Assembly: GCF_000721935.1 (NCBI RefSeq)
Contig: NZ_KL585383.1
Span: 12,423-17,760, forward strand
DNA from: Streptomyces sp. NRRL WC-3549
Lineage (GTDB): Bacteria > Actinomycetota > Actinomycetes > Streptomycetales > Streptomycetaceae
Length of the DNA stretch: 5,338 nucleotides
Direction of reading: 5' to 3'
A program made the position numbers and the translations under genes. The notes under the pieces were generated by a model that did not search any database, was not told the origin of the DNA, and saw only the letters and a list, made by a program, of their open reading frames with translations. Every line of letters begins with the position of its first letter. Within the stretch, counting starts at the first letter, position 1. Positions 1 to 5,338 of this stretch are shown in pieces.

Positions 1-1122
1 CCCTTCCTGCCGGTCCTCGTCGCAACGGTCCTGACCCTGTCGGTGTGCGTCCCCACCGTCCCCGCAACGCGCCACCGCCCGCCCGCCCTGCCGTTCGTGA
101 CCACCGAGCACGTGCGCCTGTCCACCGGCAGCCGGGTCGCGGTCTACCACTACCTGCCCACCGGCGACGGCCCCCGGCAACGCGCCCCGCTCGTCTACCT
201 CAACGGCGGCCCGGTGCGCGGCATCTCAGTGCTCGACCACCGCTTCCTGCAGCGGCTCGCGGGGCAGGGTTACGACGTGTACGCCTACGAACAGGCCGGT
301 GGCGGACGCAGCGACCTCCTGCCCATGAATCAGTACTCGATCACGCGGTCCGTCCACGACCTCGGCGCCTTCGTCAGCGAACTCGGCCTGGGCCGCGCCG
401 ACGTACTGGGTTTCTCCTCGGGCGCGGTCGTGCTCACCCGTGCGCTCGCCGACCCGGCCGTCGCCGACCACCTGCGCCGAGCGGTCATCGCCGAGCCGGG
501 CCCGATGGACGGCCCCACCGCCCGCATGGCCGAGCAGAAGGGCCGGCCGTCGGCCCGCGACATCGCGCCGGCCATGACCGGACCGCGCTCCACACGCGTC
601 CCGCGGTACGCGGTCGCCTTCGGCCTCATGCGGCTCGGACTGCTCAGCCCGGACAACGGGCTGGTAGGGCAGGCGGAGGGCGACAACGCCTTCACCGCTG
701 CCGACCTCGGCAGCGACACCGCGTCCGCCTACTGCGCACGGGACGCGCACCGCATCCCCGTCGAGGACACTGCGGAGAACTTCTCCTTCAGTGCCGCTGC
801 CAGCCTCCGCATCCAGCAGACGATCAAGGACTCCCCGTCCATCACCCGCCGGTTGAGGCGCTCCAGGACGCCCGCGATGCTCATGATCGCTGAATGCTCC
901 TCCCAGATCCGGCAGTGGCAGACAACCCTCCTCGCAGCCAACCCCGCCATCCAGCGCACTCAGTACATGCCCGGTGTCGGCCACCACATGTGGAACAGCC
1001 TGGGTGACAACGATCAACGGGCAGCAGCCGTCATCACCGCGTTCCTCCAGGACAAGCCCGCACCACTGCCCGACTACCCCACGCGGGCCGACATCCCGGC
1101 CTTCCTCCGTGACCACAAGTAG
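1..1122 (+). CDS. Alpha/beta-fold hydrolase, proline iminopeptidase-like (S33-like), 5' end outside window
   Basis: Likely a serine hydrolase or peptidase acting outside the cytoplasm; the substrate cannot be told. The frame is open from base 1 to TAG at 1120-1122. A GTG at 43 could be taken as the start, but the preceding in-frame codons encode a hydrophobic stretch (FLPVLVATVLTLSV), which fits the core of a signal peptide or membrane anchor. The true start therefore probably lies upstream of the window. V-P-A just after the stretch could be a signal peptidase site; the Cys inside it lacks a good lipobox. Motifs in order: oxyanion-type LNGGPVRG (199-222, compare HGGPG of proline iminopeptidases), EQAGGGRS (289-312, compare DQRGxGRS), nucleophile elbow GFSSG with Ser at 415-417, and a C-terminal GVGHHMW with the likely catalytic His at 982-984. 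The acid residue is unclear: after the beta-strand AMLMI comes AECSS (Glu at 892-894), where a GExD-type Asp is usual. Fold assignment is firm, specificity is not. The gene converges on the large minus-strand gene. Confidence 0.88.
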   Translation, partial: PFLPVLVATVLTLSVCVPTVPATRHRPPALPFVTTEHVRLSTGSRVAVYHYLPTGDGPRQRAPLVYLNGGPVRGISVLDHRFLQRLAGQGYDVYAYEQAGGGRSDLLPMNQYSITRSVHDLGAFVSELGLGRADVLGFSSGAVVLTRALADPAVADHLRRAVIAEPGPMDGPTARMAEQKGRPSARDIAPAMTGPRSTRVPRYAVAFGLMRLGLLSPDNGLVGQAEGDNAFTAADLGSDTASAYCARDAHRIPVEDTAENFSFSAAASLRIQQTIKDSPSITRRLRRSRTPAMLMIAECSSQIRQWQTTLLAANPAIQRTQYMPGVGHHMWNSLGDNDQRAAAVITAFLQDKPAPLPDYPTRADIPAFLRDHK

Positions 1123-1159
1123 GCGGGCAGGCCCTGGACATCGCACCCACGTCGCAGGA

Positions 1160-1174
1160 TAGGACCGTGTCCTA
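1160..1174 (+). terminator. Weak hairpin after the hydrolase gene
   Basis: TAGGAC-CGT-GTCCTA is a perfect six-base-pair stem with a three-base loop, starting 38 bases after the hydrolase stop codon. It is followed by CGGGGCG rather than a T-run. Actinomycete terminators often lack a T-run, so it may help end hydrolase transcription, but the stem is short and half A/T. A second imperfect stem, GTCGG/CCGAC at 1183-1200, follows directly. Confidence 0.25.
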
Positions 1175-1517
1175 CGGGGCGAGTCGGTCGTCGTGCCGAC
1201 CTCTGCCGAGTGCTGAGCCCGCGGGCCCTCGGCGACGAGCCTGTCGATCAGCTCCTGTGCCTCCGCCCGCCGGGATCGCGCGGCAGGCCGCTCGCCACAG
1301 GGTGTGCGAGGGTTGACCGGCACCGCCGCATCAAAGGGCGCAAGCGTGAGACAAGCGAAAGCCCATTCGTGCGGGTCGGCGCGTCACGACCGGTCATCGC
1401 CGCAGGTCATGGCATGGGCTGGTCCCTTCCGGGACAGGTGACCATCAGGAACCAGCAGTACCTCGAAAGGCGTCGCCCCACCTCGGCGCCCCTTCGATCT
1501 ACGCCACCGGACAGGCC

Positions 1518-1565
1518 CTGACCTGAGGTGTCGGCCTGGGCAAGTCACAGAAAAGGCCAGGTCAG
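1518..1565. repeat. Inverted repeat with nested stem
   Basis: The outer arms are CTGACCTG (1518-1525) and CAGGTCAG (1558-1565), a perfect eight-base match. Nested inside are GGCCT (1533-1537) and AGGCC (1554-1558), which overlap the outer right arm by one base. On the minus strand the right arm is followed by GGCCTTTT, so this could be a terminator-like structure for transcripts arriving from the right. It lies more than 300 bases beyond the nearest minus-strand stop codon. Function is unknown. Confidence 0.3.
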
Positions 1566-1689
1566 AGGCGCATTCTCGGCTTGATCAGCAGCTCGCAGGG
1601 GCCCAGAGCGTCAAACGAGCGCCACGGCGGACAGCGCCGGGCGGTGTGTCGGACCACCTGGCAGCGCGCGCGAGCGAGGCGGATCCCTC

Positions 1690-1722
1690 GGGCTGAACTG
1701 GTTGCCGCAGTCCGTTCAGCCC
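1690..1722. repeat. Perfect 9-bp intergenic hairpin
   Basis: GGGCTGAAC (1690-1698) and GTTCAGCCC (1714-1722) form a perfect nine-base-pair stem around a 15-base loop. Neither side has a T-run. Its place between convergent genes would suit a bidirectional transcription terminator, or it could be a relic of a mobile element end. Direction cannot be assigned. Confidence 0.4.
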
Positions 1723-1765
1723 TGAGCAGTACGGAGGAGCTCGCGCGCTCTATCAGAGTTCCTGG

Positions 1766-1861
1766 TCGTGACCGGACATGCCCTGCGTACAACAGGTCCT
1801 CCGCCCACTGCTGAACCGTGACCGGCACGCCCGCGATCGCCACGGCCGTGTCCGGTCACGA
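1766..1861. repeat. Perfect 13-bp inverted repeat with a third partial copy between the arms
   Basis: TCGTGACCGGACA (1766-1778) is the exact reverse complement of TGTCCGGTCACGA (1849-1861). A third, direct partial copy, CGTGACCGG, lies at 1817-1825. The right arm can therefore pair with either left copy: locally with the third copy, giving the hairpin at 1817-1860, or over a longer distance with 1766-1778. The right arm begins 17 bases past the stop codon of the large minus-strand gene. The 96-base unit could also be the ends of a small non-autonomous mobile element, but no clear target-site duplication flanks it. Confidence 0.6.
1817..1860 (-). terminator. Likely transcription terminator hairpin of the large minus-strand gene
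   Basis: On the minus strand, CGTGACCGGACACG (1860-1847) pairs with CGTGCCGGTCACG (1829-1817) through 13 base pairs with one bulged base and a 17-base loop. The loop can add about three more pairs (CCG with CGG). The structure starts 17 bases after the TGA at 1880-1878, where a terminator is expected. It has no following T-run, which is common in actinomycetes. This is the best terminator candidate in the window. Confidence 0.5.
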
Positions 1862-1877
1862 TTCACATGCGGCTCTG

Positions 1878-2720
1878 TCACCCGTTGAGCGCCACGCATT
1901 CCCGGAGCACCGGTTCCAGGCGCAGCTGGGTGTCCTCACGGCCGAAGACGTGGAGAGCGTCGAGGCGGTCGACGATCCACTCTGCCTCATCCTCGTCATC
2001 AATCTTGAGCACGACGGCGGTAACCGCGCCCTCCAGATCGAAGAGGCCGTCCTTGAACTCGTCGTTGAGGGACCGGTATCCGGCCGCCGGCAGCGGATCC
2101 GCGTACACGCCGGTCGCCTCGGCGAACGCGCGGGCCTCGGCCCGATCCGCGCGGAGGTCGGCCAAGCGCCGCAACACCTCGTCAGGGTCGTCCAGTTCCT
2201 TGTGCAGGCGGTGGGCCCGGTCCACCAGGAGCGGCCAGCCGCCGGTCAGTTCGTGGAGACGGTCCAGGCGGTCCTCCGTGTCGAACATGTTGATGCACTG
2301 GGCCCAGCCGCGCAGGCTGCGATGGTCGTGCCTACGCAGCACCACCGGTGCGGCCGAGGTGGGCTCGGTTCCCGTCAGCAGGTCGCGCCACAGGGTGAGC
2401 TGAGCGGGGTGGGTGACGATGACGACCGCGCGGGTGACCCCCAAAGTGGCGGGCAGCAGCGTCTCGGCCAGGTCGACGGCTTCGCGGCAGGTCTCGGGCC
2501 GGACCGGATCCCGGTAGTTGACGAAGTCGCTGATGACGACCCGTCGTTCTCGGGGGCGTCCGCCAGTGAGTTCCTGTTTGCAGACGCTGGGCTTGCCCAC
2601 GGGTGGCAGCGTCCAGCCGTCGATCGGTCCGGCGATCGTACGCAACGTCCGGGCGACGTCGGTGAGCTCGCTCCACTGGTGTCGCGCTCCGCCCAGCTCA
2701 TGACGACCTTGGCGGGCGGC
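1878..2720 (-). pseudogene. Out-of-frame 3' part of the large gene: STAND-NTPase-like C-terminal region without a P-loop
   Basis: This frame opens at 2720, just after an in-frame TAG at 2723-2721, and ends at TGA 1880-1878. It lies in the -1 frame relative to the upstream part and continues its protein. Sense-looking sequence begins near 2675 (WSELTDVARTL). The only early start codon is a TTG at 2645 with no Shine-Dalgarno sequence before it, so a separate gene is unlikely. Features in order: a Walker-B-like strand RVVISDF ending in Asp (about 2540-2523); a second strand AVVIVTHPAQLTLW, like the sensor strand after Walker B; VVLRRHDHRSLRGW, like the 'L-x-pLs..e' segment of STAND and AAA_16-type ATPases; ELTGGWPLLVDRA (motif TGGWPLL, 2246-2226), like their TGGxPhhh motif; and a C-terminal helix-strand region (about 2072-1881, LDALHVFGREDTQLRLEPVL) resembling a winged helix. 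No GxxxxGK[ST] is present here or upstream. The NTPase relationship is inferred from motif order, not a database match. Confidence 0.7.
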
Positions 2721-5338
2721 CTACCCCAGACCATCATCACCCGCAGGTTGCCACCCTGCTCCTTGATCTGCGAGCCGAACGCGGGCGCCTCCGCTCTACC
2801 GTTGATCTCCACGCCGGTCGCTTCAAAGAGACGGTATTCCCGCCTGTGCTGGGATCGGTCGTCGAGCGGCCTGGCGCTCTTGGCGTCGTAGCCGAAGAGC
2901 TTGAGGAGAGGAGGCACCTGTCGCGTCGGAGCCACCTGGAGCCGGTCCTTGCGTTCGGTGGCGGCAAGCACGCGCCACTCGTCGAGGGCGTCGGCCGCCA
3001 GCGCCGCCTCGTCGGTGGAGAGGCCGCCGTAGTCCAGGACGGGGACCATTGGATGCTTACCGCCTGACCGGACCAGCTCGACGAGTTCATGGTCGATTCC
3101 TCCGGGCAGGCCGTCGGGCACGACCGGGAAGAACTCGGTCAGATGGGACTCGCCACCCTCGATCTCCGGGACCGGCTCGCCGATCTCCAGGAAGTAAACG
3201 AGGTCGGCAGCGGTGGCCAGGTCGTTCGTCTCCAGGCGCCGCAGGACCTGGGCCCGCTCCTCCACGGAGGGGTCCAGGGCGTCGAGTCGAGCCCGGATTC
3301 GATCCGCGGCCTGCTCCCGGAAGGCCGGCAGGCCACTCCGTACCGTGTCGAGCGCCCGCCGCACGTGCAGCAGGTCGTGTCGGTCACCGCTTTCGAGGCT
3401 GTTGTGGGCGTCGGCGAGCAACTCCTGAAGGCCCAAGTCTTGGTCCTCGGTCACGGCACCGTCGGCCTGCGCACGGTGCAGCTCGGCGACAAGCGCGTCG
3501 TGTGCCTTCCGCAGCTGCACACGCCGGGCGGTCTCCCTGTCGTCGATCTCGGCTTCCGCAGGCGGGACGAACTCCCTCGCCCCAGCGGCAGGCAGCAGCC
3601 CGCGTCCGGCCAGCTTGACGATGTCACGAGCCGCGGTGAACGCGTCGTGGGAGAGCCGCTCGTCCAGAGCCTCCTGCCAGCTCCGGTGGACCGCGGTCAG
3701 CAGTTCGTCGGGCGACGGCCGCTCGTCACGGGTGTCACACACCTTCAGCAGCTCCGCGTCCAGAACGAGCGCTGGGTCGACGGGGCTGCCGGAACGCGTG
3801 GTCACGGTGTCGCCGGCCAGCAGAGCGAAGAGCTCCTCCATCGAGGCGTGGGCCGCCCAGGCCATCGCGCCCGAGAGGGCGTCCGGGCGCCGCGCCAACC
3901 GCTCCAGTTCGCCCAGCGCCGCTTCCCTGCCGTCCAGCAGCGACTGGCGCAGGGAGGAGATCTCCTTGACCGCCCGGCTGCCGTCGGAACGGTCGCCGCG
4001 ACGGGTGCCGTCGACCGCCAGGCACCACTCCTTGACCAGGCTGACGGCCCGCTCCACGAGATGCACCAGGTCCTGCCGCCCGGAGCCCTGAAGCGGCTTG
4101 CCGCTGGACGAGCGGTACTTGCGGTCCATGCGGTCGATCTCGCTGTTGACCTCGGCCAGTTTCGACAGCCGATCGGCCTGCTCCCGCACCTGCTGCAGCG
4201 CGTCGCGGTCGTCACCGACGACGGTCATGAGCAGCGATCCGAGCATCCCGTCGTCGGGTGCGAGCCAGCGTTTGGCGATCTCCGTCGCCCGTGCGAACCG
4301 CAGCCGCTGCGGCGAGAGCAGGGTACGGCTCTGATCACGCAGTTCCCGCAGCCGGGCCTCGGTCTCGGAGACGTCGGCGACCAGCGGCGAGGCGATCAGC
4401 AGGGCACCGCTGAGGGCACGGTCGGCGACGGCGGCCGCCGCCTCCCCCAGCCGGTCCGGAAGCCTCGGCACCAGCGCCTTGAGCTGAGCGCCCGCAGCGT
4501 GGTCACCGGTGATCAGCGCGGTACGCAGCAGGGCGGGCAGCAAGAGGAGTTCGCTGCCCTCGGTGTCCTGGCCCGCATATCCGCCGTACCCCTGGAGCAG
4601 GTCCGCCGTCAGCCGGGCACTCTGGCTGTCCCCGGACGTCAGCAGCGCGGCGGCACCGGCCAGGCGGATCGCCGCCACCTGGGGCTCGGGGTGGCCGGCA
4701 GCCCTTGCCACATGGTGGGCGAGTCCGAAGCGCCGCTCCACGACCAACCGCGCCAGGACCCCCTCGATAGCGGCCTCATCGGTGACGTCGCCCGCCGCCG
4801 GGGCCGCTTCCCGGACGGGCGTGTCCTCAACAGGGGAAAGCGTGGGTGCGGCAGGTGCCTGGACGGGCATGTCAGCGGACGTAGAGGGCGCCGGGTCGCT
4901 GGCGGCGGCCAGCCGGGCGTCTGCCTTGGGGGCGTGGACCGGCACGGCGGTCGTGGTGGCTTCCGGCTCGGCGGCGGGCTGGGGCGCGATCGTCTCGGTC
5001 GGTGCGGCCGACTGCACGGTTTCGTGTTCTGCGGTCGTCTCGGCATCGGCGGGTTCGGCGGTGCCGTGTGCCATGCCGGTCCCGGCGGGGCACACGGCAC
5101 CGTCCACCGGCTGGTCCAGCGTCAGCTCGGGAGCGATGAGCACGGCCATGGCGCACGTGGGCAGGACCCGTACGACCTGTCCCTGCAGAGCCAAGATCTC
5201 CGTGGCGGCATCCGCCTGTCGTCCCAGCCTGATGAGCCGGGCCAAGGCGGCGAGCGCGGCGCTCTCCTCGTGGTGCAGCTCCTCCCACACCGGCACGTCC
5301 AGCAGGCGGCGAGCCGCGCCGCGCACGGCCTCGGCGGC
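2375..5338 (-). CDS. Large multidomain protein, STAND-like family of unknown function; 5' part of a frameshifted gene, start outside window
   Basis: The frame is open to the right edge. GTG at 5326 is a possible start, but in-frame codons before it (AAEA) continue without a stop, so the gene probably begins beyond the window. As written it stops at 2375, but protein after about residue 884 (nt 2675; numbering from 5326) is out of frame, turning Ser/Pro/Arg/Cys-rich. The true gene continues in the neighbouring frame to 1878. Layout: helical 1-70; Ala/Pro/Glu/Thr-rich linker 71-184; helical repeat-like 182-320 (LARLVVERRFGLAHHVARA, LLLPALLRTALITGDHAAGA); coiled-coil or helical 320-710, with SGKPLQG near 408-414, VLDAELLKV near 521-529 and RRLETNDLATAADLVYFLE near 695-713; then 725-880 with FFPVVPDGL, PLLKLFGYD, FGSQ and RVMMVWGRP. 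No signal peptide or membrane segment is seen, so it is probably cytoplasmic. From memory, these segments resemble very large bacterial ATP-binding proteins that carry a STAND-type NTPase at their C-terminus. I cannot name the family or its function. No partner gene is visible. Confidence 0.8.
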   Translation of the reverse strand, partial: AAEAVRGAARRLLDVPVWEELHHEESAALAALARLIRLGRQADAATEILALQGQVVRVLPTCAMAVLIAPELTLDQPVDGAVCPAGTGMAHGTAEPADAETTAEHETVQSAAPTETIAPQPAAEPEATTTAVPVHAPKADARLAAASDPAPSTSADMPVQAPAAPTLSPVEDTPVREAAPAAGDVTDEAAIEGVLARLVVERRFGLAHHVARAAGHPEPQVAAIRLAGAAALLTSGDSQSARLTADLLQGYGGYAGQDTEGSELLLLPALLRTALITGDHAAGAQLKALVPRLPDRLGEAAAAVADRALSGALLIASPLVADVSETEARLRELRDQSRTLLSPQRLRFARATEIAKRWLAPDDGMLGSLLMTVVGDDRDALQQVREQADRLSKLAEVNSEIDRMDRKYRSSSGKPLQGSGRQDLVHLVERAVSLVKEWCLAVDGTRRGDRSDGSRAVKEISSLRQSLLDGREAALGELERLARRPDALSGAMAWAAHASMEELFALLAGDTVTTRSGSPVDPALVLDAELLKVCDTRDERPSPDELLTAVHRSWQEALDERLSHDAFTAARDIVKLAGRGLLPAAGAREFVPPAEAEIDDRETARRVQLRKAHDALVAELHRAQADGAVTEDQDLGLQELLADAHNSLESGDRHDLLHVRRALDTVRSGLPAFREQAADRIRARLDALDPSVEERAQVLRRLETNDLATAADLVYFLEIGEPVPEIEGGESHLTEFFPVVPDGLPGGIDHELVELVRSGGKHPMVPVLDYGGLSTDEAALAADALDEWRVLAATERKDRLQVAPTRQVPPLLKLFGYDAKSARPLDDRSQHRREYRLFEATGVEINGRAEAPAFGSQIKEQGGNLRVMMVWGRPPAKVVMSWAERDTSGASSPTSPGRCVRSPDRSTAGRCHPWASPASANRNSLADAPENDGSSSATSSTTGIRSGPRPAAKPSTWPRRCCPPLWGSPARSSSSPTPLSSPCGATC
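2645..2720 (-). other. Frame-break zone in the large gene
   Basis: Upstream sense protein in the first frame runs through KVVMSWAERDTS (to about 2675). Downstream sense protein in the -1 frame starts around WSELTDVARTL (from about 2675). The in-frame TAG at 2723-2721 limits the break to below 2721, and protein quality limits it to above about 2645. The two frames meet where codons AGT (2677-2675) and TGG (2675-2673) share one base. That corresponds to a net loss of one base modulo three, or a gain of two. No classical X-XXY-YYZ slippery heptamer is present, so programmed frameshifting is unlikely. Confidence 0.75.
4775..5116 (-). other. Low-complexity Ala/Pro/Glu/Thr-rich linker inside the large protein
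   Basis: Residues about 71-184 (numbered from GTG 5326) are made largely of Ala, Pro, Glu, Thr, Asp and Val, with short recurring patterns such as AEPADAETTAE, QPAAEPEATTT and VQAPAAPT, and few aromatic residues. This is typical of a flexible disordered linker. It separates a helical N-terminal piece (residues 1-70 plus whatever lies outside the window) from the helical body. Such linkers vary in length among relatives. Confidence 0.7.

Larger units (their letters stand above)
1123..1877. other. Convergent intergenic region without a convincing gene
   Basis: This 755-base stretch separates two convergent stop codons. Several open frames of 60-100 codons exist on both strands, as expected by chance in G+C-rich DNA, but none has a good ribosome binding site, actinomycete-like codon use throughout, or a recognisable domain. 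The best candidate is a minus-strand frame from GTG 1843 to TGA at 1562. Its first 20 or so codons have G/C third positions and read plausibly (AIAGVPVTVQQWAEDLLYAG), but codon use then degrades (cga, cca, gga, act, ata) and the rest is Arg/Ser-rich noise. It may be an eroded gene fragment. A short minus-strand stretch near 1238-1285 (RRAEAQELIDRLVAEG) also looks protein-like but is isolated. The region is richer in inverted repeats than the genes around it; these are listed separately. No tRNA or other RNA gene was recognised. Confidence 0.6.

Noticed and set aside
1217..1226. Ten-base palindrome GCCCGCGGGC
   Set aside because: Short G/C-only palindromes are common by chance in DNA of this composition, and no second copy or promoter context supports an operator.
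226..1323. Long open frame on the minus strand opposite the hydrolase
   Set aside because: It is antisense to a clear alpha/beta hydrolase with catalytic motifs, and its protein is Gly/Val/Arg/Asp-rich with no motif. This is typical of a shadow frame in G+C-rich DNA.
1331..1370. tRNA-like or small RNA-like stem around GGGC...GCCC
   Set aside because: Only four outer base pairs form, and there is no cloverleaf, anticodon arm or T-loop sequence.
1210..1521. 103-codon plus-strand frame in the intergenic region
   Set aside because: It has no ribosome binding site, biased Arg/Pro/Ser composition, weak codon use and no motif. Its length is within chance for this base composition.
2573..2620. P-loop-like GKPS in the minus-strand C-terminal region (PPVGKPSVCK)
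   Set aside because: The spacing from any preceding Gly does not give GxxxxGK, and the residue after Lys is Pro rather than Ser/Thr. It also lies directly before the Walker-B-like strand, too close for a normal Walker A.
2645..2720. Programmed -1 ribosomal frameshift to join the two parts of the large gene
   Set aside because: The direction fits, but no slippery heptamer of the usual form occurs in the allowed zone. A mutation, deletion or sequence error is simpler.
1818..2891. Long open frame on the plus strand from GTG 1818
   Set aside because: It runs opposite the C-terminal region of the large minus-strand gene, which has coherent NTPase-like motifs. The plus-strand protein has no recognisable features.

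Overview
The window looks like chromosomal DNA from a high-GC actinomycete, most likely Streptomyces or a close relative. Base composition is strongly G+C-rich, third codon positions in the genes are almost all G or C, GTG is used as a start or internal codon, and the proteins are rich in Ala, Arg, Asp, Glu and Pro. There are no RNA genes, CRISPR array, intact insertion sequence or recognisable origin.

Layout. (1) Positions 1-1122, + strand: the 3' part of an alpha/beta-hydrolase gene of the proline-iminopeptidase-like (S33-like) type. Its reading frame is open to the left edge and starts with a hydrophobic segment, so the start codon lies outside the window and the protein is probably exported or membrane-anchored. 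(2) Positions 1123-1877: a 755-base gap between convergent genes, with no convincing gene but several inverted repeats. The strongest is a bulged hairpin just after the stop codon of the minus-strand gene (1817-1860). (3) Positions 1878-5338, - strand: one very large gene whose 5' end lies beyond the right edge. It is broken into two frames. The first part is read from 5338 and makes family-like protein to about 2675, then runs out of frame to 2375. The rest continues in the -1 frame from about 2675 to a stop at 1878. Joined, they give at least about 1,150 residues.

The large protein is the interesting object. It has an alpha-helical N-terminal part, a long Ala/Pro/Glu/Thr-rich linker, a long helical or coiled-coil middle, and a C-terminal part that resembles the second half of a STAND-type NTPase: a Walker-B-like strand, a TGGWPLL motif and a winged-helix-like end. 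No Walker A (P-loop) is visible. The frame break lies where the protein passes from the helical part to the NTPase-like part. One out-of-frame deletion could therefore explain both the frameshift and the missing P-loop. Alternatives are a one-base error plus a naturally P-loop-less lineage. From memory, the middle region matches a family of large bacterial ATP-binding proteins of unknown function. STAND proteins often act in signalling or anti-phage conflict, but no partner gene is in view, so a defence role is only a hypothesis.

The hydrolase and the large gene point towards each other and show no sign of working together.
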